Positions 11,913 through 24,419 of a stretch of DNA of 64,000 bases are shown here, in pieces (position 1 is the first letter of the stretch; every line of letters begins with the position of its first letter). This DNA is from Ovis canadensis. Its lineage: Eukaryota > Chordata > Mammalia > Artiodactyla > Bovidae. Below the pieces are notes generated by a model, which saw only the letters and a list, made by a program, of their open reading frames with translations, was not told the DNA's origin and ran no database searches. The position numbers and the translations under genes were made by a program. The DNA is taken from NCBI RefSeq assembly GCF_042477335.2, contig NC_091727.1, positions 125,705,501 through 125,769,500 on the forward strand, in the 5' to 3' direction.

Positions 11913-12110
11913 TCTTTCAACAGTGGCCCTATGCAAAGACCATGGGGATATAGAGATAAAAATGGGTTTTTATCTTCAAGTGCTCACAGAGCATCAGCAC
12001 CACCCAGGCACTTGCCAGAAATGCAAATCCTCAGGTCCCACACCACCTCCACTGGACCAAAAACTGGGGAGGTGGGGCCCAGCAATTCCTGTTTTTATAA
12101 GCCCTCTGGA

Positions 12111-12330
12111 GGATTCCCTGATAGCTCAGTCAGAAGAGAATCTGCCTGCTAGTCCAGGAGACCTGGTTTCGATCCCTGGGTCAGGAAGATGCCCTGGAGA
12201 AGGAAATGGCAACCCACTCCAGTATTCTTGCCTGGAGAATTCCATGGACAGAGGAGCCTGGTGGGCTACAGTCTATACGGTTGCAAAGAGTTAGACACGA
12301 CTGAAGCAACTTTGCATGCAGCACGCAGTG
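12111..12330 (+). mobile_element. Bov-tA SINE
   Basis: Forward copy: tRNA-derived head 'ggattccctgatagctcagt', box-B-like 'ggtttcgatccctggg', then the Bov-A body ending near 'gttagacacgactgaagcaa'. Confidence 0.93.
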
Positions 12331-13316
12331 GAGGCAGAGAGGAAAGAGCAGTTGATACAGAATCAGCAGGATTTGGTGGGCCAACTGGATATATGGGAGA
12401 ATACGACCCAGGGAAAGCCCTGACTTGAGCAATTCAGTCCTGGCTTCCCTTGTCACCAGACTTGGTCCTCAGCTCCGGACAGCTCAGCAGCCTCCTTCTT
12501 ATCCACCTCCTCCCCTGACTCGAGCCCTGGATATGCTGTGCTCATTCACACTTCACTGTTGCTGACAGAGTCTACCCTTCTTTCTCTGCCCAGAAAAATA
12601 CCCTCTGAATGCCCTTCCACATTCTCCCCACCTGTCTAAATCTCAGATGTAGCCAAAACCTACCAGCAACGGAACTTAAGGCATATTTATAAGAAAAACA
12701 AATTCTAACTTGGAGAAAAACTGGCGACTTTCTATCCTGGACTTTCCAGGGCAGTCCTGATCTTATGTAATTTTTTTCTTTTTCCAAATAAAGGTGATTT
12801 GTTAAACATATAACTAAATGTGATTTCATTTTTAGACCTTTCTTAAAGTCTTTATATAAATACACTCAACAAATGGGAAAACATCCCTTGTCAGGACACA
12901 CATCCACACTGAGCATTCGGAAATTGTGATTCCCTTCCGGGAGAGGCTTTCCCTAGGTTTCCTTGTTAACTCGTCTGCCCTGTCTCCTGGATCCCATTGC
13001 CAGTATGGGAGAGATGCTGCCCCTCTGTCTCTAGTCCTCCCTTTCAGTGCTCCAAGAGGGTCTTTCAGATAGTCTGATTGTATCAAGCCTGATTGCTTCA
13101 AGCAAACAGTGTTAAGTAAGCAGGTAATTTCTCTTTGAACACTGGAGGCTGCTGATTTTCCCCACTCAAAAAGACTTGCCTTCAGTTGCTGTAATCCCTT
13201 TTCCTTCACCCCATGCCCCACCTACATAGCCCTAAATGCTTCTGAAAATTCTTTACCCAATTTAAAGAAGGGTAAGTCCTAGGGGTCTGCATTCTGTACC
13301 ACTATTGACTCCTCAG

Positions 13317-13517
13317 CTTCCCAGGTGGCGCTAGTGGTAAAGAATCCACCTGCCAATGCAGGAGACGCAGGAGACGCCGGTTTGACCCCTGGGTTGGGAC
13401 GATCCCTTGGAGAAGAGATGGCAACCTGCTCCAGTATTCTTGCCTGGAAAATTCCATGGACAGAGGAGCCTGGCAGGCTGCAGTCCATGGAGTTGCAAAG
13501 AGTCGGACACAACTGAG

Positions 13518-13560
<43 letters not shown>
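13317..13560 (+). mobile_element. Bov-tA SINE with (CA)n tail
   Basis: Forward copy with an internal 10-bp duplication (the 'gcaggagac' unit repeated near 13360-13378). The body ends at 'cacaactgagcac', and the CGCGCA(CA)n microsatellite at 13520-13560 begins immediately, where the SINE tail should be. Confidence 0.92.
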
Positions 13561-13562
<2 letters not shown>

Positions 13563-13944
13563 ATTATCCTCAATAATGAACCAGCTGCATACAGAACTGT
13601 AGAATGTCCAAGGTGGAAGAACCCTTATAAACCACTCGCCCAGTGTCCCTCATACTTCCCCAGGGATATGAGTCACACGGGGTACTTGTCACAATTACAA
13701 GTTCTGGGAGTCCATCCCAGTCCCACTTGATTAGGACTCCAGGACAGTGGCCAAGGAAACTGAATGTTTAACAAGAGCCTCAGTGATTCTTTCATCTGGG
13801 AAGTTCCCAGCACTTTCTCAAACTTTGTTGTGGATAGAAACACCTGATGATCTTGTTAAAATGTAGAGTCTGGTTTACAAGGTTTGGGGGCAGATTCTGC
13901 ATTTCTAACAAGCTACCTATGGATGTTCCGTGCTCCTGGTGCGT

Positions 13945-14162
13945 GGTGTGGGTGTGCATGCTCAGTTGCTCAGTTGCGTCTGACTCTGCAACCCCATGAA
14001 CTGTAGCCTGCCAGGCTCCTCTGTCCATGAGGATTCTCCAGGCAAGAATACTGCAATGGGTTGCCATTTCCTCCTCCAGGGGATCTTCCTGACCCAGGCA
14101 TTAAACCCACATCTCCTGCATTGCAGGCATATTCTTTGCCACTGAGCCACTGGGGAAGTCCC
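13945..14162 (-). mobile_element. Bov-tA SINE
   Basis: Reverse copy from 'cagttgcgtctgactctgca' to 'gccactggggaagtcccac'. The flanks 'ctggtgcgtgg' and 'ctggtgcacag' look like a decayed target duplication. Confidence 0.92.
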
Positions 14163-14204
14163 ACTGGTGCACAGATCTTACTTTAAGCAGCAAAACATTA
14201 CATT

Positions 14205-14350
14205 CAAACTCCACCATCATTCAGAAGAGAAGGAAAGTGAGGCCCAGGGAAGGAAGGGAAGTTGCCCACATTCAAACACTGGGGTAGAGGCAGAGATGGG
14301 CTAGCACTGGGGACACATGGATGTGTGCTCTTTCCATATGACCAGGCTGC
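14205..14350. repeat. MIR-like SINE
   Basis: Contains the 'gtgaggcccaggga' and 'gttgcccacattcaaacact' pattern of a MIR core with decay. Confidence 0.5.
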
Positions 14351-14959
14351 CTATCACTAGCAGGCACTAAAATCAGCCCAGCTGCAATGGTACTGCTTCT
14401 AATCAAAGGCTAATTGGAAAAATGATGCTTCCTGAAAGGGAAGCAGCCCTGGTTTGTCTCAGCAATGAGTGGGTACACTGGTTGCAAGAAGACAAAGGGT
14501 GGGGAAGGGGACAGAATTTATGTCTCCTTTTAATTGAAGAAATGAGCCAAGGTCCCCTTACAAGGAGCCAGAAGGGTTAAGGTCACACAATGTCCTCCTA
14601 CCTTCTCCAGGGAAAAAAACAAAAGTAAGTGAAACCAACCGACTTAAGCAAACAAACAAAACCCCATCACCCAAAGCCTTGAGAAAGTGCTATAATGGAG
14701 GTGCTGCAAGGAGATGGGAGAGCCCAGAGGAGGGGCAGTCTGGCCTCTGGGGTGGGGTGATGAAGGCTGCTAGATATTGGAGCTAGAATAATAAACCATT
14801 AATGATGAAGAATGAGCTAAGAATTACCCTGCCGAGAATAAATCTTTATTTTAATGATCCCCTTCAGGCATCGGCTTCACTGAGATGAAACCTGAGCCGA
14901 GGTTTCAACAACAAGTTGGAGTTTGTTTGGTGAAGGAGGACTGGGGGAGGGGGAGAGGA

Positions 14960-15900
14960 GAGCTGGGGCATTTCAGCCAGAAAGACCAGTATGCACAAAG
15001 TCAAAGGGTCTGGTCCATGTGCAATGTGTCTGGGGGTCTGAAAGTCCTCCAGTGAGGTGGAGGGCAGGGGAGTAAGGAGATGAAGACCACGTTGCCGAGG
15101 TAAATAGGGATTCATTCTTCTGACCACGTACAACTTGCTGCATGCTGAGTACTGTTCTGGGGTAAACAGACATGGCTCCTGACCTCACAGAACTCCAAGT
15201 CTAGCTAGGGGAGACAGTAATATGAGAAAATGCAAAATGGCAGGGTTATCTGTAGGGCACCTAATTCAGCCTGAGGAGTAGTTTGAAGAGCCTTCACAGA
15301 GCAAGTGACTTCTTAACTGAGGCTTATAGATGAAGAAAAGTTAGCCAGAGGGAGCAGGATGTTCCAGGTTAGGGGGAAACAATATATGAAAGCCCTGAAA
15401 AAAGTTAGTTGGAGCAACCGAAAGATCTCCAACATGGCTGCACTGTGGAGTGTGGAGATTAGACAGAAGCCAGAGCACAGAGGCCTGTAGGCAAAGTTAG
15501 GGAGGTTGAACTTCCCCTTTGAAGAGCACCCAGGGAGGTATTTACAAGTTTTGAGCAGGAGAGTTAGATGAACAGATACAAGTTGAAGGTAGGTCAATCC
15601 TGCTCTCCTCCTGTAGAGACTGGACTGGAGGGACCCTGGAGCAAGAGATAAGGAGAGCATTTGCCCTGGGCATTGACATCCTTGATCCAGGAGAGAACTG
15701 ATAACAGCTTGGACAAGGGTCAGGGCAGTGCAGGCCAACAGGAAGTAGACCCTACAGGGCTTGTTGAGGATGAAATCTCACCAAGGGAGGGAAGGTGAGG
15801 CAAAAAAGGTTTTAGTTCTGGCTGGAGGGAAATGAGTCAGAAGATAGTAAGAACTCCAGGCCAGGGAGATCTGAGAGCCACAGAAACGAGTCACCAAGAG
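14960..15900. repeat. L2-like ancient LINE segment(s)
   Basis: The stretch 'ctgagtactgttctggggta' near 15146 followed by 'gctcctgacctcacagaact' is the usual look of the L2 3' region. What follows ('agggagcaggatgttccagg', 'tgagcaggagagttagatga') resembles longer L2-related mammalian repeats. Subfamily and orientation are uncertain. Confidence 0.5.
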
Positions 15901-16194
15901 ACGGACATGTAGGGGCCTTCTGCTGGGCAGCGCCAGTCTTTCACAGAGTCTGGGCTATTTGGGGCACAGAGCTACCAGAGGCCAAGGGCAGATGAGGTAC
16001 TTCTGTTCCTGCCTCTCAGCGCTGTGCAGCCTCTGTGTGGACCCCATCCTGGCTGGGTGAGCTTCCTTCTGGCTGAAGGGTCTGGGCCCAGAAGGAGAAA
16101 CTTCCAATAGCCCAGCTCTCCTGAGATGCACCAGGAACTGAGCTCAGCACCCCACAAGCTTTATCCCAAGCAAGGCTCACCAAATCCCAGCAGA

Positions 16195-16300
16195 GTGGGG
16201 TGGGGAGGTGCTATCCTCATGTTTACAAATAGGAAAGAGGGGCTCAGAGAGTTGAAATGACCTGTCAACAGTCAGGAAGTGATAGAATGATGTTCTTTTT
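16195..16300. repeat. MIR-like SINE
   Basis: The segment 'gaaagaggggctcagagagt' followed by a decayed accession block resembles the MIR core. Old and short. Confidence 0.45.
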
Positions 16301-16384
16301 CTTTTTTTTCCAGTTATCACCTATGTATTTTTTTACTGTGGTAAAATAAACAAAACATAACATTTACCACCTTAGCTATTTTAA

Positions 16385-16615
16385 GTTTTTAAATTTTTCT
16401 TTATTAACTTTAATTAGAGGATAATTAGTTTACAATATTGTGATGGTTTTTTGCCATACCTCAGTATGAATTGGCCACAGGTATACATGTGTCCCTCCCA
16501 CCCTGAACCTCCTCCCACCTCCCTCCCCACCCCATCCCTCCAGGTTGTCACAGATCACCGGCTTTGGGTGCCCTCCTGGGTCATACATCAAATTTCGGAG
16601 AACTTCTGATACATA
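16385..16615 (-). mobile_element. Ruminant L1 3' end, 5'-truncated
   Basis: The reverse-strand L1 tail reads 'gataattagtttacaatatt', then 'gccatacctcagtatgaatt', a long CCTCCCACC-rich part and 'caggttgtcacagatcaccg'. It parallels the element at 27709-27949 and appears inserted into older L1-like sequence (16310-16384). Confidence 0.75.
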
Positions 16616-17054
16616 CAGCAAACCGCCTCTACACTCAGTCCCACCATGAAGGTTGCCATAAAAGCAGAGAGTTCAAACTCGTCTCTGCCTGGCATGACAG
16701 TGAGGTTGCAAGTGTATTTGAGGCTGCTGTGTTACAACACCCAAGGCTGAAGCTACTGCAGGATGACAAAGCAAATCTCACAGGCATGGAGGAAGCAGCA
16801 AGAAAGTGGTGGGGTGTTAAAGGCAGATGGTATTTAGAATGGGGCATGTTCTCTCTAGAAGCAGGCTAGAGCTAATGGGATCAATACCAAGCAGTGTACA
16901 AAAGGCTTGGTAGGAACATCACCAGGAAGACTGGAATCCAAGAACAGAGTTCAAAGGACTTGGTAGAATCACCCAATGAGGCCCCGAGGCATCATTCTTG
17001 CCAGTTCTTTCTTCATTTTATCATATTTTCCTTGTCTTTAAAAATGTGGGCTGA

Positions 17055-18165
17055 AGTATCAAAGGGCACAATCAGCAAAGTGAAAAAGCAGCCTATGGCA
17101 TGGAAGAAAATATCTGCTGATTATATATCTGATATGAGGTTAATGTGTGGGATACATAAATAACTCTTGCAATTCAGCAACAACAAAATAACCCAATTAA
17201 AATATGGGAAAAGGACTCAAATAGACAGGATACACAAGCGGTCAATGGATGCATGAAAAAATACTCAACATCACTACTAGAGAAATGCAAATCAGAACCA
17301 CAATGAGATACCCCTTCACACCCATTGTTGTTTAGTTGCTAAATTGTGTCTGACTCTTTTGTGGCCCCATGAACTGTAGCTCCTGCTCTGTCTGAGGAAT
17401 TTCTCAAGCAAGAATACTGGAATGTGTTGCCATTTCCTTCTTCTGGGGACCTTCCTGACCCAGGGATTGAACTCACATCTCTTTCTTGGCAGGCAGATTC
17501 TTAATCATTAGGCCACCTAGGAAGCCCCTCACAGACATTAGGATGGCTATCATTTAATATATACATATATAACAAAAAAAGAGAGAAAATGACAAGTCTG
17601 GTCAATGATTTGGAGAATTTGGAACCCTTATTCATTGCCGCTGGGAATACAAAGTAGTGCAGCCACTCTGGAAAACAGTATGGCAGTTCTTCAAAAAATT
17701 AAAAATAGGGATACCATATGATTCATTAATCCCACTTATGTATATATATCCAAAAGAATTGAAAGCAGGAGCTCAATGAGATAGTTGCATGCTTATGTTC
17801 TTAGCAGCATTATTCACAAGTGCCAAAAAATGTGTAAGCAACCCAGGTGTCCACTGACAGACAAATGGATAAACATAATGTGGCATAAATATAGAATGGA
17901 ATATTATTCAGCCTTAAAAAGGAAGGAAATTCTGACACATGCTAAAATATGGATGAACTTGAAGAGCATTACACTAAGTGAAAGAAGCCAGTGCAATTCG
18001 TCTCTATGACATATCTGAAGTAGTCGAATTAATAGAAACAGAAGGTAGAACAGTGATTAACAGGAGGTGAGAGGAGGAGAAAGTGGAAGTTTTTGTTTAA
18101 TGAGCATAGAATTGTAGTCATGCAAAATAAAAATTTTCAGACATCTGCTTCAGAACAATGTAAAT
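17055..18165 (+). mobile_element. Old L1 ORF2 3' part and 3' UTR, interrupted by a SINE
   Basis: Forward L1: the ORF2 block with 'aactcttgcaattcagcaac' near 17162, 'gagaaatgcaaatcagaacc', then the 3' part with 'gtccactgacagacaaatgg'. Stops break the frame throughout. A SINE splits it at 17327-17527. Confidence 0.85.
17327..17527 (-). mobile_element. Bov-tA SINE nested in L1
   Basis: Reverse copy, 'gttgtttagttgctaaattg' to 'cacctaggaagcccc'. The flanks TTCACACCCATT (17315-17326) and CTCACAGACATT (17528-17539) are a target duplication of the L1 sequence with three differences. The SINE is thus younger than the L1. Confidence 0.92.
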
Positions 18166-18189
18166 ATACTTAACACAGCTGACCATATA

Positions 18190-18397
18190 CAGCTGACCCT
18201 TGGACAACATGGGTTTGTTGTTCTGAACTGTGCAGGCCTACTTAATATACACATTTTTTTCTCAACAGATACATGTTACAGGATTATAATTCTCAATTGG
18301 TCGAATCTGTGAAAGCAGAACTGTGGATATGGAGGCTGGATTTTCAACTGCATGGAGTGTAGCACCCCTAACCCCTGTGTTGTTAGAGGGTCAACTA
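18190..18397. mobile_element. Short DNA transposon (Tigger/pogo-like MITE)
   Basis: The ends are inverted: CAGCTGACCC at 18190-18199 against GGGTCAACTA at 18388-18397. TA lies on each side, as expected for the Tc1/mariner superfamily. About 208 bp, no ORF. I cannot name the subfamily with certainty. Confidence 0.65.
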
Positions 18398-18399
18398 TA

Positions 18400-19825
18400 C
18401 TTAAAAATGATTATGATGGTAAATATTATGTTATGTGTATTTTATCACAATTACAGTCTTAAAAAAATTTCAAATGTGGGTTAGAATACATATTTCAGAG
18501 AGCTCCTTCTCTCTGCAGAAACCTCAGCGCTACTTTTGCCTGCATTTCTGAGCCTCCTCCAGGAAACTTTTTCAGACAATGGGAAGAGTGGGAATGATTC
18601 TTTGACAAGGCCACTTCCAAATCTCCTCCCACACCATCCTGCCAGCCTGCAGAGTCCCTCCTCTTTCGCTTATACCCGATGAATGTTCTTGTTTCCAGTG
18701 TGTTCATGTAATGTGTATTCTCAGAGGTAGTGGATGAAAACTGTTGATGAGGAGAAAGGTGTGGACAACTTATTCCAGCCCCGTTAAGTTACAAGGAGCT
18801 CTGCGCTTGCCCAGCAATAGCATAGCTTTGTAGATTTCAGGCAAGCCTATGCTTCCTCTGAAATGTTCTTTCACTGCAGGTACGAAAACACAGTAAACCG
18901 TGATCCAAAAAAACCCCGTCCCCCCGTGAATGGTGCTTTGTGAGCCGGTTAATGTATAACACTTTAGAAAGCTGGGCAGGGAGCATGTTTGCTTTTCCAA
19001 CAGGAACCACATCAGGGGTGTCAGCTGCCAATAATCCCAGGATTCTGTGGTCATAGGCTTTGAATATGCAGCCAAACTTTGGCATCCAGACGTAGAGGCC
19101 AGCGATTTCCAACCTTTTCACCACTAAGGATCCCTCTTATTACTCTTTCCCCTGTGGGCCCCACATTTGGAAAATTTTTTTTTTATCTAGCAAAACTACA
19201 TTTATTATGGAATAATTCATTTTCCCAATTTTTACTCGCTCAGTGCTTCAGATCTGCATGAGATAACTATACCAAGCCAATATAATTCCAGTCAAAAGCG
19301 AAGAAACATGATATTGTACTTAGCTTTCTGTGGCTTTGTCTTGGCCAAATGTACAATTTCTATTAGACTTTTTACAAATGTTTTTTTAAAAAATAACTTA
19401 AGAGCACCAGTTACTCCCTTTAGAGACCTCCAGATTGAGAACTGCCAGTACAAGGTAGTGGGTGCCCTGACAGGGTGACGACCAGCTGAAGAAGCTCCAA
19501 AGTCCATGAACCAGAAGTAGACAATAATCTGTTTATCAGGACACCTCCCTGCTTTATTTCACTCATATTTCTCTAGCTTAAGTGTTTCATTTTTTTCTCA
19601 TGCAAAGGGAGTGATGAAAGGGATCATTCCTCAAACAAAAATAACAAATGCTTACCAAGCCCCTTCCTAGAAGCCTGGTAATATGACAGGACAAGACTCA
19701 GACATGAGTCTGCCTCCCCCAGATCCCTTGCTCCCAACTTCTAAGGATCTTCTGTTGGATGGTGCCTTGGAAACTCATCTAAGCCACATGGAATAAATGG
19801 ACATGTCTATGTTTCTCTCCACACT
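18400..19825. other. Intergenic, nothing recognised
   Basis: I see no gene-like pattern and no repeat that I can name. Reading frames here are short and lack family features. Confidence 0.6.
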
Positions 19826-19827
19826 GT

Positions 19828-20160
19828 GTGCTGTGCTGTGTAGTCACGCAGTTGTGTCCTACTCTTTGAGATCCCATGGGACTGTAGTCGCCAGGCTCCT
19901 CTGTCCACAGGGATTCTTCAGGCAAGAATACTGGTGTGGGTTGACATGCCCACTTCCAGAGGATCTTCCCAACCCAGGGATCGAACCCAGGCCTCCTGCA
20001 TTGCAGGCAGATTCTTTACCATCTGCGCCATCAGGAAGCCAAAGAACACTGGAGCGGGTAGCCTATGCCTTCTCCAAGGGATCTTCCAAACCCAGGAATC
20101 GAACTGGGGTCTCATGCATTTCAGGTGGATTCTTTACCAGCTGAGCTACCAGGAAAGCCT
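19828..20160 (-). mobile_element. Dimeric Bov-A type SINE
   Basis: One full Bov-tA unit (to about 20040) is followed by a second partial unit starting 'gaacactggagcgggtagcc' and ending 'gagctaccaggaaagcct'. The repeated 'gggatcttcc' and 'gattctttacca' blocks in tandem show the dimer. Confidence 0.88.
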
Positions 20161-20324
20161 GTCTCTCTGTGCTACCATACTGGAATCTTCTTAAGGTCAA
20201 CGACTTGGTTCTTTTTCTTTGTAACTCTACATCTCCACCAGTCAGTGCGGTGCAGAGCCAAGTACCAGCATGTGTTTAGTGGAATGATTGACAGTGCATT
20301 CTAGGGTGGGTTAATAGTTGAACT

Positions 20325-20455
20325 CTCGGAGCTAGATTCCAAGCTCCTTAAAGGCAGACACTATGTCATTCACATCTGTGTTCCCAGCACCTGGCACAGT
20401 GTATGGGCCCAGAGTGGTCACTCAGTAAATGCCTGGATGGATGGATGTGTGAGTG
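20325..20455. repeat. MIR/L2-like ancient repeat
   Basis: Contains 'ccaagctccttaaaggcaga', 'cccagcacctggcacagtgt' and 'cactcagtaaatg', the usual look of old mammalian 3' ends, then a short GGAT run. Confidence 0.55.
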
Positions 20456-20459
20456 GATT

Positions 20460-22050
20460 CCATAATGCCAGAGATGGTACCTTGCAGCTGGATTCCAGGT
20501 GATGATCCATAGACTGGTTATTACAGGCACACAGGTCACAGGCCGTAGGTATAACTGCTCCTCACCATTTAGTTTTGTAAGTCATCTCCCAGGGCTGCCA
20601 TGTCTCTCTAGCTCATCCTTGGGTAAACACCCCCTTCTGTGACACTCAGTATAACCCTGTCCTCTCCCTCCTACCTCATCACCCTCCCACCTTGCCATGA
20701 TCGAATATATATACCAACATAACACTGGGACCATAAAAGAGCACAGTTCAGTGCCCTGGCACCCCATTTGGGAAAGGGCACTGACCCCTGCTATAAAAGA
20801 AGCTCAGAAACGATGGAGAATGAATGTGGCCGAGACATGTCTCTCCCTGTGGTGTCACCAAGTGTAATTTAAGCAGAGGCATTCCTGCAGTTGTTACACC
20901 CAGGCAAGTGTGGGGAATGAAACAGTTGTCTGTGACTGATTTAAACTGTGGTTTTTGACAACTGTGGCCTGGATTGAAGTGTCCCATCTGTTAAATTTAG
21001 TGTCCAAGGAAGCTGTGAACATGAGCTCTCAGAGTCCCAGCTTTAGTTCTGTGCGGTCCTGGACAACTCAGGAAGAGCTTCTATCTCCAAACCAAATTGG
21101 GCATTTTCTCTGCATCTGAAGGTTGTTTTAATTAATACAGTTATTCCTGGCAGGATAGTGGAATGCAGGAACAAGGTAGGCAGAATGTGGAGGGGGCAGG
21201 GAGGGGAAAGGGGGAAGCCTCTTTCCAAGTATTTAAGAGATAACCAGGACTATCCTTATGCAAAGGTCACCCAAAGGCCCCCTTCTCAAATTCCCACCTC
21301 TACCCCCATCCTCACCCCATCCCAACACCCCTTTTCTCTAAGCCCAAGTCCCCTTGATAATCCCTGCTTCTAGCAAAGGCATTGTAAGCTCCCATTCAAA
21401 TGAAAATGTTATTAAGACATTATCAACCAGTAACATCTACTGCACACTTGCCTATCAGGTTTATGCTCCTAACATGATAGAGCCTGGAGGAAAAAAATAA
21501 TATGGTTTGGATGGAGGGAAAAAAGGGCAGTGTAGACAAGGTGGTCCTGGGTGAGACTTGGCCAGTGATAGAAGGTGAGAGTTCTGCAAGGAGGAGGTGG
21601 GATGTCACTGGGGTGTCCAAAGAGAAGGCTAGGCGAAATACACAGGTGTGGAGATCCCTGGCACGCGATCCCACCCTGGGTGGGCCCTTGCTCACTGCCT
21701 CCATTCAAGTTTCAATTATACCCATTCTCAGTGGCAGCTTCCCAGCTGCCCCGGTCAACTAATCCATGACTACCTACAGCTATATTTGGCTAGGCAGCCT
21801 CCTGTGTCTACACATACCAGCTTGGGGAACTCAGGTAAACTCCTCACTCCTCCAGATGTGGGTTATTCCCTGTCTGATCTCCCATTCCATTATTTGCCAA
21901 CATGAACTCTGAAATCCAGCCCCGTCAATCCACCTCATTGTTTTCTTCCTGAAGCGCATCCCCAACACACACCACATTCCCATCTAACTGACTCAGGGCC
22001 GGAAACTCTGAAGCTCAGAAACTCTGCAGCTCACTCTACCCCATTCCCCA
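20460..22050. other. Intergenic, nothing recognised
   Basis: No gene and no recent transposon seen. The several overlapping reading frames around 21400-21900 show no conserved domain pattern. Confidence 0.6.
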
Positions 22051-22057
22051 AATGCCT

Positions 22058-22274
22058 GTTGTTGTTGTTTAGTCGCTCAGTCATGTCCGACTCTTTGCGA
22101 CCCCATGGACTGTAACCCACCAGCCTCCTCTGTCCATGAGATTTCCCAGACAAGAATACTGGAGTGGGTTGCCATTCCCTTCTCCACAGTATCTGCCCAA
22201 CCCAGGGACTGAACCCTTGTCTCCTGCATTGGCAGGTGGATTCTTTACCACTGAGCCACCAGGGAAGCCCTCCT
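22058..22274 (-). mobile_element. Bov-tA SINE
   Basis: Reverse copy with a (GTT)n start. The 9-bp target duplication CAAATGCCT lies at 22049-22057 and 22275-22283. Confidence 0.94.
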
Positions 22275-22434
22275 CAAATGCCTACTTTCTCTCAAAGGAC
22301 TATGATCCTTCAGGATTGTCTCATCTACTGCATGAAGAAGCTCTGGACAATTCTAAATTCTGTGAAAAGAAAACAATAATTAAATATGCACAATCTACTG
22401 GAGGATATAGACAATAAAATAGACAATTGTAGTA

Positions 22435-22630
22435 AAAGTGTGATGAATGGAGTTAGTAGGTTCAAATCCTGGTTCTGCTATTTATTACCTGCTTAATTAT
22501 GGATAAATCACTCAAGTTCTTTGAACCTCAGTCTCTTCATCTATAAAATGGGGAAATGAACAGTACTTATCTCACTGGGCTAATGGAGAAATTCAGTGAA
22601 ACTATGCATGTAAACACCTGATACAGGACT
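22435..22630 (+). repeat. MIR SINE
   Basis: Good forward MIR pattern: 'gttcaaatcctggttctgct', then 'tgaacctcagtctcttcatc' and 'taaaatgggga'. Confidence 0.75.
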
Positions 22631-23432
22631 ACTCCCTTCTGTTCCAGGACCTTAAATATGATCCAAGAGTCAGTAAGCGCCAACGGAGGGTTTGTCCCTA
22701 TTTCTTTAGGCTGAAGATTCTCTAGGGAAAAGCTTTGACAAAAAGCGGAAATGCACAACTCAAGCAAAGTGCCCCTGGAATGGCAGAGAAGAGTGAATGT
22801 CTGTACTGTTGGGAAAGGAAGAGGCTGACTTCCTGATGGAGGAGAGACTGCAGGCGCTTTTAGGAAATGAGCAGTGGCAGAACTATGTTGGTTGAAGGCC
22901 AAACTGGACAAAGTACCACTTGGTAGACAGCACTCCCGCTCCTCAGCTTCTGGAAAGGGAAGAGAGAGAGAAATACACCCCACCCCCTCTACTCACCATG
23001 AGGCACTAACTACAGAAGCCTCAGGGTCTTCCCTACTGAGGGATAGGCACTACCTCTCACCTCAAGGGAAACAAGAAGCTCTTTGTTGGGGTCCTGCATG
23101 ACAAGATTGCCAGTAGGTCCCAAACTTGGGCTCAGCTCACCATGGCAGTATGACACAGAGGAAGTGGCCAGGTCTTCCATCCAGAAGCTTGGATCTGAAT
23201 CTCAGCTCTGCCATGGAAAGACCATTACTGGTGTGAAAACTAAACTTGATGATGAACAGGAAGCACACTGTACATTGCATGTGTCCCGTCAAAGTCAGCT
23301 GAAGTGGAGGTGCTAAGGAAGGATTCGCTTCTTGTGCTTGGAACATCAGCTCATTTGGGGGGCGTTGTGCTTGTGCTCATTCTCTAAAATATTATTCCCA
23401 GTATTTTCCACTAGTCTAGAGTTCCAATCACT

Positions 23433-23753
23433 CTTTTTTTTTTTTTAGATTTATTTACGTATTTTGGGCTGTGGGGGGTCTTTGTTGCTTTACCTGGGCT
23501 TTTCTCTAGCTGCAGTGAGCAGGGGCTGCTCTTACTGTGTTGTGCAGGCTTCTCATTGTGGTGGCTTTCTCTTGTGGAGCACGGGCTCTAGAGCACGTGG
23601 GCTTCAGTAGTTGCAGCACATGGGCTCAGTAGTTGTGGCTCACGGGCCTTAGTTGCCCACGGGCATGTGAGATCTTCCCAAACCAGGGATTGAGCCAGTG
23701 TCCCTTGCATTGCAAGGTGGGTTCTTAGACACTGGGGCACCAGGGAAGCCCTC
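23433..23753 (-). mobile_element. CHR-type cetartiodactyl SINE
   Basis: A T run, then 'gatttatttacgtattttgg', 'agctgcagtgagcaggggct', repeated 'gtagttg' phrases and a tRNA-like end 'caccagggaagccc'. This is the tRNA-derived CHR family layout on the reverse strand. It is distinct from Bov-tA. Confidence 0.75.
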
Positions 23754-24159
23754 TCATCACGCTTATAACCCTCTCCTTTGCTACTTGCTTAAAGGAGCCA
23801 AGATTTAGCCAGACTTCAGAGTTGCAGCTGACCTCCTATGAACCATGGGGCAGGTCTCAGCCTGTACTCTCTGGGCTTTAGTTTTCTTGCCGTTTGGTGA
23901 GTGTGCTGTGCTCCACTATCTTTTCCCACCCCCATCCCTTAGCTATTCTTCCCTCCCCTTGATCTTATCAAAGCCAGGCTTATACTTCAAGGTCCAGTTC
24001 AAATTCCTCATCTCATGAATCCTCCTCCCATGCTCTATCATTGTTAAGATCAATACATTCTACACGTATTCACTTTTAACAAGCTGGGTTGTATGAAATG
24101 TGACTGCTTCATTTCTGTTTGCCTTGCCTCCCCCATGCAGCATGGAGGCAATTTGAAAG

Positions 24160-24161
<2 letters not shown>

Positions 24162-24202
<41 letters not shown>

Positions 24203-24419
24203 CATGCTTGGGCTCAGTCACTCAGTCATGTCCGACTCTTTGTGATCCCATGGACTGTAGCCCACCAGGCTCCTCTGTCCATGGGATTTCCCAGGCAAGA
24301 ATACTGGAGCAGGTTGCCATTTCCTTCTACAGGAGATCTTCCTGACCCAAGGATCAAACCCACATCTACTTCATTGACAGATGGACTCTTTACCACTGAG
24401 CCTCCTGGAGGCTCAAGCC
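24162..24419 (-). mobile_element. Bov-tA SINE with (TG)n tail
   Basis: Reverse copy. The (TG)n and GCGCG run at about 24162-24200 sits at the tail side of the element. The target duplication CAATTTGA(A/G)AGCT flanks the whole unit, microsatellite included, at 24149-24161 and 24420-24432. Confidence 0.94.
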
